Shown: one piece after another, positions 1 through 5,803 of the stretch
Layout: each line of letters starts with the position of its first letter
Position numbering within the stretch: position 1 is the stretch's first letter
From: Rhodospirillales bacterium
Lineage (GTDB): Bacteria > Pseudomonadota > Alphaproteobacteria > Rhodospirillales_A > JACZKS01
Direction of reading: 5' to 3'
Assembly: GCA_018648445.1 (NCBI GenBank)
Contig: JABGRG010000163.1
Location: 1-5,803 of the forward strand
Length of the DNA stretch: 5,803 nucleotides
Program-made: the position numbers and the translations under genes
The notes under the pieces: model-generated
What the model was told of the DNA's origin: nothing
Database searches by the model: none
The model's input: only the letters and a program-made list of their open reading frames with translations

Positions 1-138
1 AATGCGCCGCACGCCAAAGGCTTCCAGGCCACGGATGAAGTGCAGTTTCTCCTCGATGGAAAACAGGCGCTTCTCAATCTGAAGGCCGTCACGAAGGGAT
101 TCGTCTTCAATCAGTACGTTCGCCGGAAGCCCTAGCAT
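1..138 (-). CDS. HMG-CoA lyase-like (HMGL / pyruvate carboxyltransferase family) enzyme, N-terminal fragment
   Basis: Partial gene; only the first 46 codons are inside the window and it continues past base 1. Seen: the N-terminus reads VLIEDESLRDGLQ (residues 8-20), then an S-x-E-E-K helix start (residues 27-31) and GLEAFGVRRI (37-46). The R-D-G-L-Q signature (16-20) opens the TIM barrel of the HMGL-like family; in known members the Arg and Asp lie at the active site and the Asp binds the divalent metal. The family includes HMG-CoA lyase, 4-hydroxy-2-oxovalerate aldolase, homocitrate synthase and isopropylmalate synthase, all of which make or break a C-C bond next to a carbonyl. The fragment cannot tell which; the style is closest to HMG-CoA-lyase-like proteins. 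The ATG at 138 is the only ordinary start nearby; AGAGGA lies 12 nt upstream, a rather long spacing. It lies downstream of the oxidoreductase on the same strand, 133 bp away, with its own promoter-like element. Confidence 0.8.
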   Translation of the reverse strand, partial: MLGLPANVLIEDESLRDGLQIEKRLFSIEEKLHFIRGLEAFGVRRI

Positions 139-185
139 TAGGATGCAATTTCCTCTTGGGGATTGAGCCGAAGTTATCGGCTTGT

Positions 186-214
186 ATTTAAGCCCCGAGG
201 AAAAATAACTGCAA
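186..214 (-). promoter_or_regulatory. Predicted sigma70 promoter of the HMGL-like gene
   Basis: On the minus strand TTGCAG (214-209) and TTAAAT (191-186) are separated by 17 bp, the optimal sigma70 spacing. Transcription would start near 179, about 40 nt before the ATG at 138. The -35 hexamer falls inside the element shared with the upstream gene, and the equivalent position in that copy also has TTGCAG with an AT-rich hexamer 18 bp on. Inference from hexamer matches only; the -10 is imperfect. Confidence 0.45.
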
Positions 215-255
215 ATACCAATATCTGACGTATGCCAAACATTAGGTTAATTTTT
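199..255 (-). repeat. Shared upstream element, copy B (in front of the HMGL-like gene)
   Basis: This 57-bp stretch matches 1376-1434 in the same orientation relative to the following gene. The two copies share an uninterrupted 22-bp identity (201-222 versus 1379-1400, core TAACTGCAAATACCAAT), plus matching blocks around a second heptamer and a terminal T-run. On the minus strand it reads A-rich, then TTGGCAT, ten bases, TTGGTAT, then TTTGCAG. The heptamers are at 238-232 and 221-215, exactly 17 bp apart as in copy A. The bases between the heptamers differ between copies, which is what protein-binding half-sites with a free spacer would show. The regulator is unknown. Confidence 0.75.
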
Positions 256-271
256 GCCTGCCAGCAGAACG

Positions 272-1333
272 TTATCTCAGCTTGACGGTTTGCCCTGTTT
301 CGGCGGCTGTTTTAACAGCCGTTATGACGCGCAGGGTCTCCAGCCCTTCGCGGCCCGAAACGATGGGTTCGGCGCGGCCCAAGCAAACATCTGAAAAATG
401 CTGAATTTGCAAGGCCAGCGGATCATCGGCTCTGACTGGTAGGGAGGTTCGCGAAATCGGCTCCCACCAACTGGCCTTGTCCTTGTATTGCCAAAGGCTA
501 AGGTCGGGAATGGACAGCGATCCTTTTGATCCGCCCAGCACGTAGCAGCTTTCGCGGGTGGGGGGGTAGGCCGGGTTTTCGCCGGCGGTCATCTCCCAGC
601 TCCAGGGCGCGGCGATGGCGTCGGACACCGATACCGTTCCAATGGCTCCGTTTTCGAAAAACAGCAAAATACCTGCCGTTTCCTCAACAGCGTTGCCACG
701 GTAGGCGTTGGATTCGTGGGCCGAAACGCTTGTTACATCGCCGCACAGATAGCGAAGAAGATCGATGTCGTGGATCAAATTCACGAGTATGGGGCCTGCG
801 CCTTTTTCACGTCGCCAGGCCACGTCGAAGTAGTCATCGGGTTTGAAAAACCAGCACGTGCCCTGTACCGCATGGACATTGCCAATCGCCCCTTCCTCGA
901 TCAATTTTTTGGCTTTCTGGATCAGAGGATTGTGACGGCGGTGGTGGCCAACCAACAACGGCACGCCCGCGGCCTCGGCACGCGCAACCAGTTTTTCCGC
1001 TCCGGCCACATCGTCGGCAATGGGTTTTTCCACCAGTGCTGCTATTCCCGCGTCGATGCACTCCAGGCCGTTTTCGACATGAACCTGGTTCGGCGTCGCG
1101 ATAATGACCCCGTCAGGCCGGTCCTGGGCAAGCATGTCGGCGAGGCTATTGAAATACGGGACGCCATTGTCCACCGCGATGGCCTCGGCCCCTTCCCACG
1201 GATCAACGATGGATGCCAGACGGGCCTCGCGTTTAACCTGTTCGACATGGCGTACGCCAATCAGCCCAGCGCCCATCACCGCAATTCGCGCGGATTTCGA
1301 TTTTTCGAGACCGGCTTCCATGTCTTCTCCCAT
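272..1333 (-). CDS. Gfo/Idh/MocA-family NAD(P)-dependent oxidoreductase
   Basis: Complete 353-residue protein, the usual length for the family. Enzymes of this type oxidise a hydroxyl of a sugar, inositol or related polyol (or reduce the ketone) with NAD(P) in the cytoplasm. Seen: N-terminal Rossmann fold with R-I-A-V-M-G-A-G-L-I-G (16-26, the GxGxxG dinucleotide loop), IIATPNQVH (77-85), and V-E-K-P (101-104), whose Lys103 is the conserved catalytic/cofactor lysine. The C-terminal GFO_IDH_MocA domain follows from about 140, with NLIHDIDLLRYLCGD (185-199) in which His188 sits at the usual catalytic histidine position; the Asp common four residues before it is Asn here. A second ATG at 1321 (Met5) has GGAG five bases upstream, a better ribosome site than that of the ATG at 1333, so the true protein may be 349 residues. 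Substrate cannot be read from sequence. The neighbouring HMGL-like gene and shared promoter element suggest one catabolic or interconversion pathway (inference). Inositol dehydrogenase-like is one option, not established. Confidence 0.93.
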   Translation of the reverse strand: MGEDMEAGLEKSKSARIAVMGAGLIGVRHVEQVKREARLASIVDPWEGAEAIAVDNGVPYFNSLADMLAQDRPDGVIIATPNQVHVENGLECIDAGIAALVEKPIADDVAGAEKLVARAEAAGVPLLVGHHRRHNPLIQKAKKLIEEGAIGNVHAVQGTCWFFKPDDYFDVAWRREKGAGPILVNLIHDIDLLRYLCGDVTSVSAHESNAYRGNAVEETAGILLFFENGAIGTVSVSDAIAAPWSWEMTAGENPAYPPTRESCYVLGGSKGSLSIPDLSLWQYKDKASWWEPISRTSLPVRADDPLALQIQHFSDVCLGRAEPIVSGREGLETLRVITAVKTAAETGQTVKLR

Positions 1334-1362
1334 ATGACAAAGTCTTCTTGTTTCCGGCTCGC

Positions 1363-1392
1363 ATTAAAACACTCCGGAAAAAATAACTGCAA
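1363..1392 (-). promoter_or_regulatory. Predicted sigma70 promoter of the oxidoreductase gene
   Basis: Minus strand: TTGCAG (1392-1387), 18 bp, TTTAAT (1368-1363). Transcription would begin near 1356, giving a short leader of roughly 20-35 nt depending on which ATG is used. The -35 lies at the same place within the shared element as in the other copy, which raises confidence above that of a lone hexamer match. Confidence 0.45.
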
Positions 1393-1434
1393 ATACCAAT
1401 GGCGCATACATACCAAATATCATGTTAAATTTTT
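1376..1434 (-). repeat. Shared upstream element, copy A (in front of the oxidoreductase gene)
   Basis: This 59-bp counterpart of 199-255 lies 42 bp before the ATG at 1333. Read on the minus strand it has an A-tract, TTGGTAT (1416-1410), ten bases, TTGGTAT (1399-1393), TTGCAG and a T-run ending in CC. The heptamer spacing (17 bp) is the same as in copy B although the intervening bases differ. The position, overlapping and just upstream of the predicted -35, fits an operator or activator site, or an upstream promoter element with its A-tract. It is not a palindrome: the heptamers are direct repeats. Confidence 0.75.
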
Positions 1435-1487
1435 AGACAAAACATAGACACCATCGGGTGTGCGAGATGACGGGTTGAATGCTGCTC

Positions 1488-1493
1488 TATAAT
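1488..1493 (+). promoter_or_regulatory. Candidate -10 box (TATAAT) for the large sensor gene
   Basis: A perfect TATAAT on the plus strand, 97 bp before the GTG start at 1591. No good -35 is visible at 16-18 bp (the bases there are about AGATGA), and there is no TGn extension. If used, it is either weak or activator-dependent. Transcription would start near 1500 and the leader would contain the 25-bp tandem repeat. Confidence 0.4.
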
Positions 1494-1514
1494 CTTGAAA
1501 AATAATGGAATTCG

Positions 1515-1564
1515 AAAGATGATTAGGGGACGCTCATAAAAAGATGATTAGGGGACGCTCATAA
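1515..1564 (+). repeat. Two perfect head-to-tail copies of a 25-bp repeat
   Basis: Bases 1515-1539 and 1540-1564 are identical with no spacer; the core is GATTAGGGGACGCTCATAA. Each unit begins near ATGA and ends TCAT, so a 4-bp self-complementary pair brackets a G-rich centre. Sequences of the form GGGGACGYTCATAA recur, from memory, near REP-associated (Y1-type) transposase genes in proteobacteria, so this may be a dispersed repetitive element; that link is not shown by the window. The copies sit in the probable 5' leader of the sensor gene and stop just 26 bp before its start codon. Confidence 0.85.
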
Positions 1565-1578
1565 AAGGTGAGCCTTTC

Positions 1579-1584
1579 GGGGGG
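1579..1584 (+). promoter_or_regulatory. G-rich candidate ribosome binding site for the sensor gene
   Basis: GGGGGG ends six bases before the GTG at 1591. The frame is closed by a TAG at 1549, and between that stop and the signal peptide there is no other ATG, GTG or TTG in frame, so GTG at 1591 is the only workable start. An alternative SD-like AAGGTGAG (1565-1572) is too far away at 18 bases. Confidence 0.45.
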
Positions 1585-1590
1585 TGGGTC

Positions 1591-4500
1591 GTGGTATTTC
1601 GGCGGGCATTTCTTCTTCTTATTCAGGTATGTCTCGCTCTCAGCGTTTGTTCTCAGGCAAATGCCAGCAGCCACAACGCGACCCCCGATACGGGCAAAGC
1701 CCTCTCTATCGCGATTACCTCCGACTATCCGCCGTTCATGGCGGAACTGCCCGATGGCCAGCCAACCGGCTTGATTCTGGAAATGTGGCGAGCCTGGAGC
1801 GAGACCACCGGAACGCCCATCGAATTCGTCAGCAGCGATTGGGCGGGAACGCTGGAAAATCTGAAATCGGGCAAGGCGGATATTCATTCAGGCATGTTCA
1901 GCAGCGCCGAGCGGAAGGCCTGGATCGATTTTTCCGAACCCATCCACGAAATCAAGACGGCCATTTATTCAAGGCGGGTCGATGGCGGTGAGGTCACGCT
2001 CAAGTCCCTCAACGGCCAAAAGGTCGGCGTTCTTAAAGGCGGCTTTCAGGAACAGCACCTGAGGGATACGGCCCCTGACATAATTCTGGTCCCATTCGAG
2101 GGCGGTAGGGCGCTGGTGCGCGCTCTTCTTGCGGGCGAGGTCCGGGCGATCGTGCACGAGGTTCCCGCCGTTCAGGCCGAACTGGCGAAACTCAGCCTGG
2201 GGGGTGCTGTTCTTCGCAATACCGATGGCGGTTTCGGGAATTTCCTGCGCGCTGGTGTGCGCAAGGGTGCTTCGCGCCTTTTGCAACAGATCAATGATGG
2301 CTTTGCTGCGATTCCCGCCCAAATCCTCGCCGAGATCGAAAAACGCTGGCTACCCAACCCTCTGGACCATTTTTTCGTCGGTGCTTCGGGCGCGATGGAA
2401 TTTACCGCCGCCGAGAAAGAGTGGCTTGCGGAACACCCGGTTATCCACCTTGCTGTCACCACCTTTATCAAACCCGTCGACATTTTGACCTCTTCGGGCG
2501 AGTACTCGGGCCTCAATGCAGACCTGATCAATCTTCTAAACCGCAAGCTGGGTGTCACCATCGTTCCCGACTTCAACCGCAAATGGGGGGATGTGGTTGA
2601 CAAGGTTATGACGGGGCGGGTGGATGGCGCATTCAGCCTGTCGCGCACGCCCGAGCGGGAAGAGAATATCCTTTTCACCCGCCCTTACGCCTTTGATTCC
2701 ATCGTTGTCGTTGTGCGCAAGGGCGACGAGCGAATCCGTCAATGGGAAGATCTGGCTGGACGGACCGTGTCGGTCACCAAAGGAATGGCCGTGGCAGAGA
2801 TGCTAAAAGACGTTGTGGGCAAGGGACGTATTGTCGAGGTCGAGACAGAGACGAACGGCCTGAAACAGCTTTTCGCCAGCAAAATAGACGCCCACATCTC
2901 CTACCTTCTGCCCTATGGCAACGCCCAGCGCGAAAACAAGGTGTCGGGGGTGGGCATTGCTGTGCAAAAGAACGTCGAGGGCGGAACGTTGCGCATCGGC
3001 GTGCCAAAGGACCGGCCCGAACTGTACTCTATTTTGCGCAAGGGCCTGAACGCGACTACGCACGAGGAGTTGACCGAGATACGAAACCGTTGGCTCTTTC
3101 CTGATACTCTTGAATCCTCGTCAAGAATCTCTTTGAGCCCCGCCGAGCAGCGCTGGCTGGAGGCCCATGGCAAAATCCGCGTTCAAAATGAGCAGGACTG
3201 GGCGCCATTCAATTTCACCGATCTGGGCCAGCCGGCGGGTTATTCCATCGACTACATAAAACTGCTGGCCAAGAAAATTGGCATCAAGATTGAATTCGTC
3301 TCCGGACCTACCTGGGCGGGGTTCATGGAGATGATCAAAACCGGACATCTGGACGTGATGGTGAACATCACCAAAACCCCGGACCGGGAAAAATTCATTC
3401 ATTTCACCCAGCCCTTCGCCGGCAACCCGTCAGTTATCGTGGTGCGCGACGACGAAGACCGCATCAAGGTGATGAGCGACCTCAAGGGGCTGTCGGTGGC
3501 CGTTCCCGAGGGCTTCTTCTATCAGGAAATAATCCAGCGCAAACACCCGGCCATCAAATTGCACCTCGTAAAAAGCCAGACCGAGGCTCTGCAGGCGGTT
3601 TCCCAGGGATATGCCGACGCGGCCGTGGGTGGCGTTGCCGTCGTGACCCATTTGATCCGGGAGAACCTCCTGACGAACCTGCGTCTGGCCGGTGGCACCG
3701 GCGATGAGGATCTTGATAACGAACTGAGCATTGGGGTGCGCCAGGACTGGCCGATGATGCGGACCATTCTGGACAAGGCGATCCGCGCCGTCACCCCCGA
3801 GGAATTAGCGAAGCTGCGTGAAACCTGGCTCGGCTCCAAGCGCGAACCGATCGACGAGCGGGTGAGTCTGAACGATGGCGAACGGCGCTGGCTTTCGATC
3901 CACAAAAACCTGCGCCTCGGTGTCGATCCGTCGTGGCCGCCCTTCGATTTTGTCGAGGGCAACGTCCACCAGGGCCTGTCTGCCGATGTGCTTTCCACCC
4001 TGGCCTTGCGCTTGGGGCTGGACTTTAAGCGGGCGGAGGGACTTACCTGGAACGAGGTTCTGGACGGTGCGAAAAATCGCAAGTTAGACCTCATCTCGTT
4101 GTGCAACGATACGCCTGAACGTCGAAAATACCTTTCTTTCACCCAACCCATCGCCAGCGTACCAAGTGTCATAGCCACGCGCTCCGACTTCCGAACGGTA
4201 CGCAACCTGACCGACTTGTCCGACGACAAAATTGCCTTGGTCAAGGGCCACGCCATCCAGGATATCGTGCGCGCCAAGTTCCCAAATCTGCCGATCCAAG
4301 AAGTGGAGACGCCGCTGGACGGACTGAACGCCGTGGCTTCAGGCGACATGGATGCCTATGTGGGGAACCTGGGTGTCATCAACCACCTTGTGCGCAAGAA
4401 CAACCTGCATAACGTGAAGGTGGCGGCCAATGCCGGCTTCCCCAACCAGCAGCTTCGCATTTGCGTGCGCTCGGACTGGCCGCAGCTTGTGCGCATCCTC

Positions 4501-5803
4501 AACAAGGGGCTGGCCTCTATTTCCAAGGACGATCTCTGGGCAATCCAGGAAAAATGGATGTCACTGGAAGTCTCGGCACCGGAGGACGCTGAAGACGAGG
4601 CCTTGATTAGCGGTCCCGTGCTGTGGCTAGCGGGCGCAGCCGTTCTGGTGTTTGTTGCCCTCGTGTTTTTGGTGCGCATCCTGATGCGCTCCTCCAAGGG
4701 GGATGCGCTGGCGTTCCAGTTGGGCTCGTTGCGGTTCCGGGTGTTGATCCTCTCAACACTGGGCGTGTTCGCTGCTGTGGTGCTGGTGCTGGCGTGGGTT
4801 GGCTTGAACCACAACAAGGAAAAAATGTTGGCCTCGGTCGGGGGCGAACTCAATGTGGTTCAACAGAGCACAGCGGACCGCCTGGACATGTGGGTCAAGG
4901 AAAGAAGCTCATTCCTGGCTCAGTTTGGACGAAACATAGAGCTGGTCACCATCGCGGCGCGCCTGCTTCAGGTTCCGCCCGACCGCGAGACCCTGATGGC
5001 TTCGGCACCCTTGCGTGAGGCGCGTGCCTTCTTCAGGCGCAACAGTGATCAGTTCGGGGATCTGGGTTTCTTCATAATTAGCCCGGACGGCGTCAGCATT
5101 GGTTCCCGGCGCGACACCAACATCGGCACGCCAAATTTCATTTCCGAACAAAGGCGATCCCTCATCGATTTGGTGTGGGGCGGTAAGACGGTTTTGATCC
5201 CGCCATTGCGCTCCGACGTGTCCCTGGCCAAGACTGGAGAAACCGCCAAATCGGACAAGAAACCGCCAACCATGTTCTTCGCCACGCCCATTCAGGAAGA
5301 CGACGGGTCGGTTTTGGCGATCCTTACCCAGCGCATTGATCCGCAACAAGAATTTTCCCGCGTTCTCCATTCGGGCCGGATTGGGGAAACCGGGGAAACA
5401 TATGCCTTTGACGAGGACGGCCTGATGCTGTCGCAAAGCCGCTTCGACAAGGAACTGAAGGATATCGGTCTTATGGGGGAGGGCGAAAGCAGCTCCCTCA
5501 ATGTAATGATCCGCGACCCGGGCCAACGTCTCTCGGTTGATCAACCCCACCGGGGTTACGATGGATTGCCGCTGACCCGCATGGCCAACGCTGCCGTGAC
5601 CGGTCAGGCCGGCGTGGACCTTGATGGTTACCGCGACTATCGCGGTGTGCCGGTCCTTGGCGCGTGGACCTGGATGGAAGACCTGGGTTTGGGCGTTGCC
5701 ACGGAAATCGATCAGGAGGAAGCTCTTTCCACCTACGAGACGTTCCGGATAACGGTGTTGGGCGTGTTGGCCATAACCCTGATCCTGTCGGCTGGCTCGA
5801 CCC
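1591..5803 (+). CDS. Large membrane sensor: four tandem SBP_bac_3 (Venus-flytrap) domains plus double Cache domain, C-terminus outside the window
   Basis: The frame is open for 1404 codons and runs off the window. Seen in order: signal peptide (1-25; VFRRAFLLLIQ start, hydrophobic core, A-N-A cleavage site); solute-binding domains at about 36-256, 285-505, 529-748 and 774-990; acidic linker (996-1004); membrane helix 1 (1008-1031); basic loop of about 19 residues; helix 2 (1050-1071); periplasmic Cache region (1073-1385) with GFFIISPDG (1159-1167), GETGETYAFDEDG (from 1265) and YRDYRGVPVLGAW (1347-1359); helix 3 begins at 1387. Each binding domain closes with a basic helix ending R/T/K-W (Trp253, 501, 746, 989), and domains 2-4 open with an E-x-x-W-L-x-x-H linker (Trp278, 522, 767) as in BvgS-type sensors. 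The ligand-carboxylate Arg is present in all four (108, 356, 599, 844). Family knowledge: such domains bind amino acids or small carboxylates in the periplasm. The output (histidine kinase, cyclase, GGDEF or phosphatase) is not visible. The gene is divergent from the oxidoreductase. Confidence 0.9.
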   Translation, partial: MVFRRAFLLLIQVCLALSVCSQANASSHNATPDTGKALSIAITSDYPPFMAELPDGQPTGLILEMWRAWSETTGTPIEFVSSDWAGTLENLKSGKADIHSGMFSSAERKAWIDFSEPIHEIKTAIYSRRVDGGEVTLKSLNGQKVGVLKGGFQEQHLRDTAPDIILVPFEGGRALVRALLAGEVRAIVHEVPAVQAELAKLSLGGAVLRNTDGGFGNFLRAGVRKGASRLLQQINDGFAAIPAQILAEIEKRWLPNPLDHFFVGASGAMEFTAAEKEWLAEHPVIHLAVTTFIKPVDILTSSGEYSGLNADLINLLNRKLGVTIVPDFNRKWGDVVDKVMTGRVDGAFSLSRTPEREENILFTRPYAFDSIVVVVRKGDERIRQWEDLAGRTVSVTKGMAVAEMLKDVVGKGRIVEVETETNGLKQLFASKIDAHISYLLPYGNAQRENKVSGVGIAVQKNVEGGTLRIGVPKDRPELYSILRKGLNATTHEELTEIRNRWLFPDTLESSSRISLSPAEQRWLEAHGKIRVQNEQDWAPFNFTDLGQPAGYSIDYIKLLAKKIGIKIEFVSGPTWAGFMEMIKTGHLDVMVNITKTPDREKFIHFTQPFAGNPSVIVVRDDEDRIKVMSDLKGLSVAVPEGFFYQEIIQRKHPAIKLHLVKSQTEALQAVSQGYADAAVGGVAVVTHLIRENLLTNLRLAGGTGDEDLDNELSIGVRQDWPMMRTILDKAIRAVTPEELAKLRETWLGSKREPIDERVSLNDGERRWLSIHKNLRLGVDPSWPPFDFVEGNVHQGLSADVLSTLALRLGLDFKRAEGLTWNEVLDGAKNRKLDLISLCNDTPERRKYLSFTQPIASVPSVIATRSDFRTVRNLTDLSDDKIALVKGHAIQDIVRAKFPNLPIQEVETPLDGLNAVASGDMDAYVGNLGVINHLVRKNNLHNVKVAANAGFPNQQLRICVRSDWPQLVRILNKGLASISKDDLWAIQEKWMSLEVSAPEDAEDEALISGPVLWLAGAAVLVFVALVFLVRILMRSSKGDALAFQLGSLRFRVLILSTLGVFAAVVLVLAWVGLNHNKEKMLASVGGELNVVQQSTADRLDMWVKERSSFLAQFGRNIELVTIAARLLQVPPDRETLMASAPLREARAFFRRNSDQFGDLGFFIISPDGVSIGSRRDTNIGTPNFISEQRRSLIDLVWGGKTVLIPPLRSDVSLAKTGETAKSDKKPPTMFFATPIQEDDGSVLAILTQRIDPQQEFSRVLHSGRIGETGETYAFDEDGLMLSQSRFDKELKDIGLMGEGESSSLNVMIRDPGQRLSVDQPHRGYDGLPLTRMANAAVTGQAGVDLDGYRDYRGVPVLGAWTWMEDLGLGVATEIDQEEALSTYETFRITVLGVLAITLILSAGST

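Larger units (their letters stand above)
1334..1590. other. Divergent intergenic region between oxidoreductase and sensor genes
   Basis: 257 bp without a protein gene. From left to right it contains the oxidoreductase leader and promoter, shared element copy A, an AT-rich stretch with a weak 5-bp hairpin (ACACC/GGTGT, 1448-1461), the rightward TATAAT, the 25-bp tandem repeat and the G-rich ribosome site of the sensor gene. No tRNA, terminator or transposase remnant was recognised. Confidence 0.8.

Noticed and set aside
256..267. Possible terminator after the oxidoreductase gene
   Set aside because: The CTGC/GCAG stem is only four pairs with a two-base loop, and on the minus strand it is followed by A residues, not T.
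716..1447. 243-codon open frame on the plus strand
   Set aside because: It lies antisense to the oxidoreductase, whose Rossmann and EKP motifs are clear; the translated sequence has no family resemblance and runs on into the promoter region.
1448..1461. Hairpin ACACC-ATCG-GGTGT as a terminator or operator
   Set aside because: Only five base pairs and not followed by a T-run; it lies between divergent promoters where no terminator is needed.
1515..1564. CRISPR array
   Set aside because: Only two repeat copies with no spacer between them and no cas genes; it is a tandem duplication.
3522..4349. 275-codon open frame on the minus strand
   Set aside because: It is antisense to flytrap domains 3 and 4; its Ser/Arg-rich composition is typical of a shadow frame of GC-rich coding sequence.
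1696..4560. Recent DNA-level duplication of the four flytrap domains
   Set aside because: Outside motifs the domains differ strongly in protein sequence and I see no long DNA identity between them, so the duplications are old or the domains were recruited separately.
4909..5550. 213-codon open frame on the minus strand
   Set aside because: It is antisense to the Cache region of the sensor, whose frame is continuous and motif-rich; no recognisable domain in the reverse frame.

Overview
The window looks like chromosomal DNA from a Gram-negative bacterium of moderately high GC content. The genes end codons mostly in G or C and use Proteobacteria-type families, and the largest product is a periplasmic sensor entering through an N-terminal signal peptide. 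An alphaproteobacterium of the Rhodospirillales kind (Magnetospirillum-like) is my guess from protein style only; no rRNA or marker gene is present to settle it.

Left part, minus strand (1-1333): two tandem metabolic genes read leftwards. The downstream one is the first 46 codons of an HMG-CoA-lyase-like (HMGL/pyruvate carboxyltransferase) enzyme, cut by the window edge. The upstream one is a complete Gfo/Idh/MocA-family NAD(P)-dependent oxidoreductase. Each gene is preceded by its own copy of a ~58-bp element (199-255 and 1376-1434). In both copies the element carries two TTGGYAT heptamers 17 bp apart, followed by a possible sigma70 -35 hexamer (TTGCAG) with an AT-rich -10 just beyond it. 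The pair therefore looks like a small co-regulated set (regulon) rather than a simple operon, probably for degradation or conversion of a polyol, sugar or organic acid.

Middle (1334-1590): a divergent intergenic region. It holds the promoter element of the oxidoreductase, a perfect TATAAT box facing right, and two exact back-to-back copies of a 25-bp repeat in the probable leader of the right-hand gene.

Right part, plus strand (1591-5803): one very long open frame that starts at a GTG and leaves the window still open after 1404 codons. It encodes a signal peptide, four tandem periplasmic amino-acid-type solute-binding (SBP_bac_3/Venus-flytrap) domains with a period of about 245 residues, a transmembrane helix, a short cytoplasmic loop, a second helix, a large double-Cache-type periplasmic domain, and the beginning of a third helix. 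The signalling output domain lies beyond the window. The architecture resembles BvgS/EvgS-type Venus-flytrap sensors joined to a Cache receptor. It is the most unusual thing here.
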